Part shown: one piece after another, positions 1 through 9,742 of the stretch
Layout: the number at the start of each line of letters is the position of its first letter
Numbering within the stretch: the first letter of the stretch is position 1
NCBI GenBank assembly: GCA_003988855.1
Contig: QYAI01000248.1
Location: 1 to 31,916 of the forward strand
DNA: 31,916 nucleotides
Direction of reading: 5' to 3'
Origin: Arachnopeziza araneosa
Taxonomy: Eukaryota; Ascomycota; Leotiomycetes; Helotiales; Arachnopezizaceae
Notes under the pieces: generated by a model
Database searches by the model: none
What the model saw: only the letters and a program-made list of their open reading frames with translations
Told to the model about the DNA's origin: nothing
Program-made: the position numbers and the translations under genes

Positions 1-218
1 ATTTTACTTGATTTAATCGTCTTACCGGTCGCAAAAAGAATGGATTTTTGAGGGGCGGGCGAGTGCGGTGACCGTGCGAGTGCAGGGGAATACGAGTACC
101 CCTCCATTTCCGCTTCAACGCCACCAAAATCCAACGTCACGACTTGCGCTACCATGCACCAGTTTGTAACAATGCCTTTGCCTACTTCGACCCTAGAATT
201 TTATCACCCTCTGCAAGC

Positions 219-1277
219 ATGGAGTTCGAAGATTTCGAAGATGAACCATCAGCCCAACTTTTCGCGACCCTACGAGCCTCCCTCCCGTCTGCGAATCTTC
301 GGCCCCTCCTAACCCACCTCAACGCCGATACGAGCTGGCTCGTCTCGATCCCCTTACCAGCAGACTTTAGTGATGAAAAGCGGGGAGAATACTTCCATAT
401 TCTACTCGATCCATGGTTTGCAGGACCTCAGAGCGACGTTGCTGCCTTCTTTAGCACACAATGGCATTCGATACCTAGCGCAGTTCAATCCGCGACTGAA
501 CTCGACGAGAAGATACGGAGGATTGAAGCTGATGCTAGAGGAGGAATTGAATATCTCTCAAGTAGAGCGCTTGAAGAGAGCTACATCGACGCAGTAGTCA
601 TATCCCATGAATTCACAGATCATATGCACATGGAGACGCTCTTAACCCTTCATCCATCAATTCCTGTTATCGCCTCTCCGAAAGCTGCTGGCATCATAGA
701 CTCCTGGAAACACTTTTTTTCTGTTAGCGAGCTATCGCGGTTTTCTAAAGATTGGAGAGCACATACACACGGGAAAGTACCTCCTTGGATGTCGATAACG
801 CGTGTCGCATACCCAGGAGTAGATCTCCTCTACTACCATGCTGCCGTTCTGATCTGCTTCGCCTCATCCACCAATTCCCATAATGCAGAAGCTATTTTCT
901 ACACCCCTCACGGCGTCTATCCAGACAATGTCAAGCCAGTTGCAACGGCAGAACCGAAAATCAAAACACTGGCACTCCTGCATGGACTACAAGATATAAA
1001 ATTGCCGGCTGGAGCGCAGTTGAATCTAGGAGCACACAACGGGTTGAAAATACAGAGGTTGCTGGACTGTAAATACTGGGTTGATACGCATGACGAGATA
1101 AAGAAAGGAGGTGGGATCGTGAGTTGGTTTTTGAATCGGAACATCATAACGCTGAAAGAAGCTGTCGAAATGGAGAAGACCGAGAGGGGAAGCACCATGG
1201 AGGGAAGTGTGCTCGAAGACCTTAGTACTGTGCGGTTTGAAGAAGTAGATAATGGTGGAAGCTTAGTATTGGAATGA
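219..1277 (+). CDS. Metallo-beta-lactamase-fold family protein
   Basis: Intronless frame of 352 aa. The open frame extends upstream only to a TTG at 144, so the ATG at 219 (context GCATGG) is taken as the start. The segment LNADTSWLVSIP followed by ILLDPWFAGP (about residues 35-70) is the usual beginning of fungal MBL-fold hydrolase-like proteins. The metal-binding-type motif H130-E-F-T-D134-H135-M-H137 follows. In the classical HxHxDH signature the second His is replaced by Phe here, so metal binding and catalysis are uncertain. The C-terminal half is conserved-looking with an acidic tail. No signal peptide or membrane segment is seen, so it is probably cytosolic. It converges on the MFS gene. 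The MBL fold is known to cover hydrolases and many non-enzymatic relatives; the substrate cannot be told. A 52-codon upstream ORF overlaps its start (154-312). Confidence 0.8.
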   Translation: MEFEDFEDEPSAQLFATLRASLPSANLRPLLTHLNADTSWLVSIPLPADFSDEKRGEYFHILLDPWFAGPQSDVAAFFSTQWHSIPSAVQSATELDEKIRRIEADARGGIEYLSSRALEESYIDAVVISHEFTDHMHMETLLTLHPSIPVIASPKAAGIIDSWKHFFSVSELSRFSKDWRAHTHGKVPPWMSITRVAYPGVDLLYYHAAVLICFASSTNSHNAEAIFYTPHGVYPDNVKPVATAEPKIKTLALLHGLQDIKLPAGAQLNLGAHNGLKIQRLLDCKYWVDTHDEIKKGGGIVSWFLNRNIITLKEAVEMEKTERGSTMEGSVLEDLSTVRFEEVDNGGSLVLE

Positions 1278-2375
1278 AGGACACCATTCTGCTCCAGCAC
1301 TTCTAGCCTCCTGGGCTATTGAGTTGACATATATCAAAGATGGCCATAGTATCTCGGTATCCATAGCGCGCCCACTACTATGGCCGCGACGTTTAACTCC
1401 TATCCCCCAAATTATCGGTGCTACATCTCACAACTCTGTTGAGCCTGTCCCTCCAGCCCGTAATATACCACATATTCTAACTATCAAGACGTCACGTCTG
1501 GAAGACCCAATCCTGAGTTTGGGGCCGGGTTGGCTATGTCTCACGACACTGATCTGAGACTTTTAACTTTCTCAAAGGCATAAATTTTGGAGGAACTTTG
1601 ATGGTGAATGTGTCTTGTTCTCTGCTTGATGGATTGGACAATCAAGTTTAATGGATACGTTTGAACAGAATGATTCACCGCTTGGCAGGAACTGGCAAGC
1701 TGTATGATTCTTTGTTCGCTTAAAACAAACAAAGATAGAAAAGGCATACATAACGCAACATTCAAAGATTACAACGCCTCTAAATCCGAAGCATCAACAA
1801 TATCAAAGAAAAATGAACACACAATCCAACCTGTTACCCACATCCATAGCACCATCCTCTCCAACACTCCTTATTTTCAGCTGCCAAACCAACACCTTCT
1901 TCTTTGCCCCAGCTTCCTTCATCACGTCCGAGAACTATATCAAAACAGTCCCTATTCCCCGATTTGCTCACACTATCTGCTTTCTCCTTCCCGATCCGTT
2001 GGATGATGGCTGGAGCAACCGCAGATGGAACGCCACATTGCCGAACAAAGTGGTTCTTGAACGGTTGCGAGGAAGATGGCGGACCTTTGTGGCCGTGGAT
2101 GAGAAGAGGGTTGTGTTAATAGACTAATGAAGATAGGCAGGAGGCTAGAATGAAGGATATAAAAGAGGCCAGCTTAGGAGGGCCGTGTATTTTTGAGCAC
2201 TTTAATAGACTAGTGAGATTTCTCTGCTTATCGTGCACACGCTCGCATCTTTCATTGCACCTAGGAATCAATAAGAGTTCTTTTATAACTTATTTTTACC
2301 ACAAACGAATCTATCCACAGTCTCGAGAATTTATTGCCCTCAAAATAATATTTCTAATCCTCTAAATAGCAATCC
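1278..2375. other. Intergenic between convergent genes
   Basis: About 1.1 kb between the 3' ends of the MBL-fold gene and the MFS gene. The only ATG-started frame of note is 1813-2127 (+, 104 aa). It begins in low-complexity Ser/Thr/Pro/Phe-rich sequence and ends in a WRTFVAVDEKR segment. It shows no recognisable domain and no intron pattern that improves it, so I do not call a gene. Confidence 0.5.
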
Positions 2376-4381
2376 CTACGACCCTAGGTCTCCTTCCCAA
2401 ACACCGTACGAGACGAATAATGATATGGCAGAGCATATAAACGAGAATCCTGTAAACTAGTTAGTATAAACTCATTCCAACTCTTCATTTGGCATTTCTC
2501 ACCATGACTATACTCCAAACTCTCAACATAACCCCTCACAACAGTCTTTTTCAAATCACCCCTCAGTCCACGCACAAACAGCACATCATCTAGCACACCT
2601 TGAATAACCCCTGGTTTCACACCACTTGCAGCTAAAGCACTTCTGAGCATGCCCCTTTGCAAGCTACTGCTCAAGCTCAGACCTAAGATCATTCCGATGC
2701 TCACCAACAGGTAGAATCCACCCGTCGCAACGGCAACGTCGGCGTGTGGAAGATACGATGTCAGGACTACAAATGTAGCGGCAGCAGCAACACCGGTCCC
2801 GAAGCCGCTGGGGAAGATAGATAAGGATGCGAGGGGCGAGGTATGGCCGTGCCAGGTGAGGATTAAGATCGCATAGGCAGAACAGGCGCTGATCGCAGCC
2901 AACCAGAGCAGCTTTTTGTACTTACCCGTCCTATCATCGTGTTAACTTGAGTAACAATTCTCAAAGACTTATTTACCTCTTGATAATAATCCCCGCCATA
3001 AGACCTCCGACCGTGTTCCCCACCACTGCGGGGACGAGATAAGAACCAGCCTCTGCATTGGAGGCACCAGATGTGACTTGGAAATACAGAGGGATGGAAA
3101 ACATCATCGATACTTGGGCTGCAATTTGTAAAGTGAATATAGCATATGCACTTGCTACATTCCGTTCAAATAGTAATCTCGGAGGGAAGATCGGTTCACT
3201 GGCGTATTTCTGCTCAAAAACAATGAAGACAACACCCAAAATGATGCTGCCAACCAATAGTGAGATGACGATTGGAGAGGCCCAGGAAACCCCTCGACTT
3301 GGCATGTCAATTCCTAGGATGAATGCAACAATCGTAATACTCATCAAGATGGATCCGATGTAGTCAATTCTTCCGAGCCTAGAGCGGCCTTTTGGTGATT
3401 CTTGAGAGATCGGATGAGCGATCGGTGGGTTGACTAGTTTCCAAGCTACGATAGCAAATGCTAAGAGACTCAATGGAGCTTGACCGATAAAAGACCTACG
3501 GTTTGTTAGCATTATCATAGTGGCTATATGATAAGTCTAGAATCACCATCGCCATCCTATGGTGTCAGCTAGCCAGCCTCCCAGTGGACCTCCTATACTT
3601 CGTGCAACAGTTGAGACAATATTGACGTAGCTTCTCCAGACAGCAACTTCAACTTTTGGTACCAGATCTAGATTTTATCAGTGCAGTTCCGGAGCATTAA
3701 TAGACAGAGTTTAGCAACCGGTGATGAGAATCGAAACCAATACATTCATTCCCGCTCCGCCCAATCCCGCAACCGCTCTCCCAACTATCACCTGCCAGAA
3801 TTCCAAACCCACGCCACTAAAATCGAATTAATATCTATAAGTTCTTACAATGGTAAGAAGACTCACGTAATCAGATTCCCCACAGCAAACAAGATGTAAC
3901 ATATCAGCAAAATACTTTTCCTGCCAAATACATCGCTCAGCTTTGCGAGCACAGGCTGAGCAGCAGCGAGTGAGAGCGCATAGCTTGTGATAAGCCAACT
4001 TGCAGATTCAAGCTGCGAGAAATGCGATGAGATGGTGGGTGCCGTGGCGATTACTAGTGACCCGTCTGCATTGGAGATGAATTCTCCTGGTGAAGTTATT
4101 AGTATGATAGAAGAGTGGGGGGGGGGATCAGAGAACTTCATACCGATAAGAAGGAGAGAAATGATGAAGGCGGCATTTTCTCTATGATGAGTTTCACTAG
4201 ACTCAGATTCAGGTGTTTCTTCTGTAGCGGATGATTTTGTGGTCGGATTTTCTAAATCGCTGTTGTCGACAAAAAGCAGTGGCGAATTCTCATCCGGTGC
4301 GAGGCCGTGGATGAGAGCGCCTTGATGATCAGCATCTGAAGTATCTGAGGGCATTGCCAAACACTCAGGAGTACTGATCAT
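2376..4381 (-). CDS. MFS transporter, vacuolar basic amino acid (Vba)-like
   Basis: Seven exons: 4381-4144, 4086-3867, 3816-3719, 3667-3547, 3495-2977, 2930-2503, 2449-2376; 565 aa. All six introns are GT-AG, 46-57 bp, several with a clear CTAAC/CTAATAAC box. The first intron is 57 bp and stop-free; removing it gives LLIGEFISNADGSL. Splicing the last one gives YSHGFSFICSAISLF, a final membrane helix, instead of a polar tail. Family marks are motif A KLSDVFGRK (128-136), ISNADGSL near the first helix, LITDLVPKVEVAVWRSYVNI, and the motif-C-like GGPLGGWLAD. The N-terminus is a long acidic tail with an acidic dileucine signal E31-NSP-LL, which in yeast sorts proteins to the vacuole by AP-3. Known relatives move basic amino acids or drugs by proton antiport; the substrate here is inferred. 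A second ATG at 4354 is an alternative start. It is divergent from the arylsulfatase. Confidence 0.88.
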
Positions 4382-4858
4382 AAACTAGGTGTGATGGATT
4401 GATTCAATTGAAAGGAGGAACAGCGGCGTGCCTGTTCGCGCAGCTTGTTCAGTCACGGCCTCATCAAATCCCACAGCATTAATGGTAGAAATCACGCCTT
4501 GCGATAGTGCACTTTAGCGCCGCCAGAGCACTTACTTTTGTTCGAGATTCTATTTTTCTATTACAGCTGCGACCCTTTTTGCGGGTGGAGATGCTTTCTC
4601 AGGTCTTGAAATCTCATCTGCTACTGGCAAGCGATTGTGCGATTCAGCCTCTGATAACCTCATCAATTCGCGTACTTGACAGCCAATGGAAGGGAGAGTA
4701 AACATGCCAAAAGACCCGTTTCCACTCTTGTGGGGTTTGACGATGTTTTCTGTCTCGCCGACGTCCGCCTCTTCATAAAGTGTTCAAAATGAATCCGTTT
4801 ATCCCCACCAAGGTGGAAATTGTAGGCAGGAGTTTGGCTTTTCTAGCAACTCAACATC
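4382..4858. promoter_or_regulatory. Shared upstream region of divergent genes
   Basis: 477 bp between the MFS start (-) and the arylsulfatase start (+). It must hold both promoters. No ATG-started frame here looks coding, and no TATA box or known fungal regulator site could be assigned with confidence. Confidence 0.45.
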
Positions 4859-6791
4859 ATGGCTCCATCACTCAAGGGTTTACTGGCATTAGCCACATTC
4901 TTGGCTGTTGCAGCCACAGTTCATCAACAACCATTCAATGCCTTGAGGGAGAAGCCAAATATTGTTTTTATTTTGACTGATGATCAGGATTTTGAAATGA
5001 ACTCCTTGGATTACATGCCCCTTCTTCACAAGCATCTCATCAATGAAGGAACTCTTTTCAAGCGTCACTATTGCACAACGGCAATTTGCTGCCCGTCACG
5101 TGTTACCTTGTGGACTGGGAAGAATGCACATAACACCAACGTGACGGATGTATTTCCTCCTTATGGTTGGTTGAACTCTCACATATCTCTTTCAATTGCT
5201 TTCAATTTGACCAAGCTAGGTGGTTATCCCAAATTTGTCCAAGAAGGCCATAATGAGAATTATCTGCCAATCTGGCTCCAAGCCGGTGGGTATAGCACCT
5301 TCTACACTGGCAAGCTGTTCAATGCCCATCAAATCGACAATTATGACTCTCCATTTCCTTCTGGCTGGACCGCTTCCGACTTTCTTCTCGACCCGTATAC
5401 GTACCAGTATTTGAATGCCACCTTTCAGCGCAACCGAGACCCACCTGTCAGCTGGGAAGGCCATTATTCAACAGACGTCATTGCTCAGAAAGCTTACAAC
5501 TTCCTTGATGATGCTGTCGCGCTGGGTGATCCCTTTTTTCTTACCGTGGCCACCAATGCACCACATAGTAATGTAGGAACGTTTGAACCTGATCCCAGTG
5601 ATCCCTTGAATGGCCCCTTGGATACTCTTGTTGGGCTTGTCACAGCACCAATCCCTGCTGAGAGACACAAGCACCTTTTCCCAGAAGTCAAGGTACCTCG
5701 GAATGAGAATTTCAACCCTGATAAGGTCAGTTTCGGCTGTGGTTGACCATCTCTTAGTTTCTCTGACTGATAACTCCTAGCCGAGTGGTGCCTCTTGGAT
5801 CAAAGGCCTTCCACGACTTAATTCCACTGTCATCGAGTATAATGATGACTTCTATCGGCGTCGTCTCCAGGCTCTTCAAGCAGTAGATGAGCTCGTTGAA
5901 GGTGTTGTGGCGAAGCTCAAGGCTTATGACATCCTTGACAATACTTACATTATTTACTCTACAGACAATGGCTACCACATCTCTCAGCATCGTCTTCACC
6001 CCGGCAAAGAATGTGGGTTTGAGGAAGATATTCATATTCCCCTTGTGATTCGCGGACCTGGTGTTCCTGCTGGACATAGCTCCGATGTTGTCACTGCACA
6101 TGCCGACCTCTCGCCCACGATTGTCCATCTAGCTGGATTGGCTCCACGTCCTGACTTCGACGGCAGCGCCATTCCTTTGGAAGCATCCGCTCTTCTCGCT
6201 GTTGAGGATTCCGGTGAGCGAGGCGAGCACGTCAATGTTGAGTTCTGGGGTCTCGGTCTCCCGGAAGGGAAATATGGCTTCTCTCTAGACGACGGCAAAA
6301 TCGTCGGCTTTGGCTGGAACAACACTTACAAAGCGCTACGTATAATCAACCCAGCTCAGGGCCACAACCTTTACTACTCTGTTTGGTGTACCAACGAGCA
6401 CGAGCTGTACAACTTGACATCCGATCCAGGCCAACTGAGAAACTTATATCCATCTTCGTTGTCGCCATCTGCAAATGGCCCCCAAGATTATCAGCAGCAA
6501 GGGTTGAAACGTCTCCTTGAACGTCTCGATGCTTTACTTCTCATTACCAAATCCTGTGTTGGTATCACCTGCCGCGCTCCTTGGTCCGTTCTCCATCCTC
6601 AAGGCAACGTGAACAGCCTTGCCGACGCGCTGGCTGAGAAATATGACACATTCTATGCCGATGTAGCAGAAACTGTGAGCGTTCGGTTTGATAAGTGTCT
6701 CTTGGGATATCTCAAGGAAGCTGAGGGTCCACAGAGTGTGGGTTTCAACTTTGATCAGTGGGTTGCGAATGGTAAGCGATGGGAGTTGTGA
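4859..6791 (+). CDS. Secreted arylsulfatase
   Basis: Hydrolyses sulfate esters, probably releasing sulfate outside the cell. Three exons: 4859-5165, 5220-5725, 5781-6791; 607 aa. The 5166-5219 intron is 54 bp and stop-free, so a plain ORF reads through it and inserts 18 residues. Removing it gives PPYGGYPKFV, the form usual in fungal arylsulfatases. The second intron (5726-5780) has CTGAT and CTAG signals. Residues 1-20 are a signal peptide. Metal-site DDQD is at 41-44. The sulfatase signature C77-C-P-S-R81 gives the formylglycine precursor Cys77. TDNGYHISQH (332-341) and the following HPGK (344-347) supply further active-site residues. Many N-glycosylation sequons are present. It is close to Neurospora-type arylsulfatases, which are induced by sulfur starvation; that regulation is an inference here. 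The start is the ATG with context CATCATGG. Confidence 0.93.
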
Positions 6792-6951
6792 GTGAAAATC
6801 TAGTAATAGCCCTTCTGTGGATGTCTAATCTGAGAGATATGAAAATAGTGCAATATGAATCTGTTGTCAAGCAAAGACTTCTAAATTAGAGGGTTTAAAT
6901 TACTAATTCCAGAAAAACAATGTAAAGTGTCAATTCAATTGTCTTCAAGTC

Positions 6952-7348
6952 TTAGCTCCACGTATATGTGCGACTGCCATATTTACCAAGTTTCCTACCC
7001 TCTCGAGGCCAAGATATATATGCCCTTGAGGGTATGACCGGCGTATCTTGCGACGCTTCCAAGTCTGCAACTTCGCCATCCCGAAAATCGGAATTATCTA
7101 TAATGATCAATGGTTAACAGGCGTCTTGTAAATGTCGTTTTCTGGCTTATTATACCTCGATTTCGACTAGATTTCATTGCCTTCAGACTCTGGTATCCAA
7201 TCCATGTAGCAAGAATAGCTACAAACAAGCCGCCTAGTGAAATAGAGAGGCATACAATGGTGTCGAAAGAGAAAATAATCAATGACTTTGAGCTTGTTCG
7301 AAAAGCGCAGAGTTTTTTGTTTGGAAAATTCCGATTATCCTTTGTCAA
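6952..7348 (-). CDS. Small single-pass membrane protein (5' end unresolved)
   Basis: The 3' exon pair is convincing. An intron at 7155-7098 (GTATAA...TATAG, 58 bp) joins a hydrophobic exon to a 48-codon open tail ending at TAA 6954-6952. The exon upstream of the intron carries a membrane helix (about 24 residues including SISLGGLFVAILATW) followed by YQSLKAMKSSRNR. The spliced tail is hydrophilic and ends RTYTWS; it contains SWPREGRKLGKYGS. No in-frame ATG precedes the helix. The frame is open back to about 7412 without a start, so a first exon with the ATG must lie further upstream, or the gene has lost its start. The family is not recognised; small membrane proteins of this shape are common and uncharacterised in fungi. 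It is divergent from the Clr5 gene. Confidence 0.5.
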
Positions 7349-7387
7349 AGAACGAGGTAACGCGTAGAAAAAAAAGAAATACTGCTT

Positions 7388-7614
7388 CCTCGCTTGACAA
7401 AAGTTCCATTTCTAGATCTAGTCAAGTCAACTGCTAAATCTATGCCTCCAATCTCAGTCCTGCCTCCTTGATTGGTGAACCATGAACAGCAAGGCTGTAT
7501 GTACAGGATGCTTATCATTCTTCTCATTGGTGGTCACCTCGCTTGCCAAAAGTTCCAAAAACCAAAAGCGAATTAGAATGGCTTGCTTGCGCCACTTCGT
7601 CGTGGAACTTTTGG
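7388..7614. repeat. Three copies of a CAAAAGTTCCA-type motif
   Basis: CCTCGCTTGACAAAAGTTCC (from 7388) and CCTCGCTTGCCAAAAGTTCC (from 7538) are direct copies 150 bp apart. The motif recurs inverted as TGGAACTTTTGG at 7603-7614, forming a 12-bp inverted repeat with CCAAAAGTTCCA at 7546-7557. They sit between two divergent genes. Confidence 0.6.
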
Positions 7615-7797
7615 TGAGCCAATGATCTAATTGATGCAGGCGGCATGATGCAGATGTATTGGAAGCGAGGCCAGTAGAAGGTTTAACCTCCGACGAGAGG
7701 GCTGGCCTTGCAACTTCAGAAGGAACATAAAAAGGCCAGTTCTCCCATCCGAAGCACTCCTCTGTGGATTTTATTTTTCCGAATTACTTGTCTTGCA

Positions 7798-8855
7798 ATG
7801 GATTCTTCTATACATTCAACAACGCAAGCTAATAAGACCAAAGCCCTCAAACACTCTCACGAGGAATGGGAACAGCAAAAGACAAATATCGAGCACCTCT
7901 ACGTTACGGAGGATCGTCCACTTAGAGAAGTCATCGAGATTCTCAAGCAAGACCACAATTTCACGGCCAGGTAGTCCTTCTAGCACCTGCCATCTCCCTT
8001 CATAGTGTCTGACTTTTGAACAGTGAGAAGCAGATCAAGAGTCGACTTCCTAAATGGGGTCTCGATACCAAGAACATAAAAGGCAAGACCATGGTAGAAC
8101 TTGCTCGAATGAAAGCCAAGCGAGCCGTTGTGGAGAACAAAGGAAGCTCATTCCGAGTCAACAAAAAACCTGTCGACGACCGGAAAATTGATCGTTATCT
8201 TCAAAAGAATGATATATCGGAGGAACAATTGCTGGCAATGACTAGTCCACTTGATAGTTAGCAATCAAAATTCTTGTTAAATCAACAGTTTAATTAACTT
8301 CCGTGCAGCGCCTTCCCCTGGTTTCAGCGTTTTCACACCTCAGTCTGCTCGCTCATCTGCTCCGGCTACGCCAAAAATCAACTTTCAATCGCTATCCCTC
8401 GCAGACAGAGGGTTATTTCCTCAATTCGATTCCCTGCCAGTAATCAAGGAGGAAATTACAACCAATGAAAACCTAAAAGTCAATCCAAAACACAATACCC
8501 TCTCGATCACTTCGAACAACCAGTCAATTATTATTACACGGCAGACAACCGTAGAAGAGGATGCAGCAAAGAGACACAACATCTCTTACCAGCGGCATAC
8601 AGATTATAAAGCCAGATTAAATCCAATGAGCTATTTGGCCCGTTCAAGAAAAGCTCGATCTGAGTTTTTCTGGGCTTGTGTAAGGACTTACCCAGCCGCT
8701 CACTACGCGGATCATCAGAGGTCTGACTTAATATGTAGGATCATTGTTTCCAACATGGGGGAATGACAATTTTCATCGATCACTGCCCAGGCTGTCAACA
8801 TCTTCGCTGTTCGATGTGCTATGTCGACACGGTCACGAGTTTTGTTGAGACTTGA
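7798..8855 (+). CDS. Clr5-domain protein with C-terminal CxxC-rich module
   Basis: Four exons: 7798-7970, 8024-8256, 8309-8679, 8739-8855; 297 aa. The introns (53, 52, 59 bp) have good ends, and each join keeps a long open frame. The second join removes a TAG and continues as DTPSPGFSVFTP. The third replaces a read-through frame by a cysteine-rich end. Residues 21-73 form a Clr5 domain: HEEWEQQKTNIEHLY, PLREVIEIL, then SEKQIKSRLPKWGLDTKN. The middle is Ser/Pro/Asn-rich and probably disordered. The last 40 residues hold three CxxC pairs (C259/C262, C275/C278, C283/C286) with nearby His, as in a zinc-binding module. The Clr5 domain is named after a fission yeast silencing factor, but most fungal members are uncharacterised. 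A nuclear, DNA- or chromatin-linked role is an inference. Confidence 0.8.
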
Positions 8856-9742
8856 AGCAAAAATTTCGAACCATGTGATTGGGCTAGCAGACGTTCTTTT
8901 CTATTGGAAGAGACGAAGGGCATAAGAAGAGAAATGACTTGATCTTTTCATAATGATCCGTCAAATATTTCATTTATCATTTTGAACCAGAATACCACAA
9001 GAAGAATTAGGTGTTTTCTTGCCGTCTCTCATTGTATTTGTTAGTTCAATGTTTGCCAGTCATTTAAATTCGCTCTACATTATTATTTAGAAATGAAATG
9101 AAATTCTTCATTTCTTCCAAATTCATCGATAGTACGGCGCTCGGGAACCTATGCTGGACTCCTAGATTCTCGATAACTTGGAACCTCTGACTTGGACACC
9201 TGAGGTTAGTTACATTGGGGTCATTGTTTAGACTTCTGGCTAGAAGTGAGTAATAGGTGAGAAAAAGATGAGTTGAAAGCGGTCAGCGTGAGTACCTGAT
9301 AGAAAATTGCCACTCTTGACATCTCTGTTGGTACAATCACGTGCCAACACGTGAAACCTAAGTCAGGCAGCCAGAACCCCATAAGGGTTCTCCAGCTGCC
9401 TCCATCCTTCTTTCGAATACAAGCCAACTTAACCCACCGATACAGACCCCTCCACAACGCAGATAACCTAGGTTTATCTTGTGAACCGACAATCTCTATC
9501 CAGTAGTTATTTGACAAGAAAGTTGATTCAACCAGATCTCGGTAGACTATTTAGGGCACAGCGGAGCTTGGTTTTACTACTCATAAAACTCGATAACACC
9601 ATCTTTACATGAGAAAAATTTCCTTCTTTCCTCTCCGCTAGTCCAAAAAGGCACTTGATATGATTTAGATGAATTGATAAACATTAAATTTGAAGGGTTA
9701 ACAACTAAAATGGCGACATAGATTGCCATGATTACTAATGCC
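8856..9742. other. Intergenic, no gene seen
   Basis: 887 bp between the Clr5 gene and the 3' end of the NACHT gene. A 98-codon minus-strand frame (9221-9517) starts at TTG, has no ATG near its start and no recognisable domain, so it is not called. The stretch contains one notable hairpin, listed separately. Confidence 0.5.
9366..9400. repeat. Perfect two-part hairpin
   Basis: GGCAGC (9366-9371) pairs with GCTGCC (9395-9400). Inside, AGAACCC pairs with GGGTTCT around a short loop. The 35-bp structure lies downstream of both flanking genes. Confidence 0.55.

Noticed and set aside
144..218. N-terminal extension of the MBL-fold protein by 25 residues
   Set aside because: It begins at TTG; the first ATG in frame is at 219 and the family-like sequence starts after it.
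7345..7527. 60-codon ATG frame as the first exon of the small membrane gene
   Set aside because: I found no donor/acceptor pair that joins it in frame to the membrane-helix exon, so the connection is not claimed.
9221..9517. 98-codon minus-strand ORF
   Set aside because: Starts at TTG, lacks an early ATG and any recognisable sequence.
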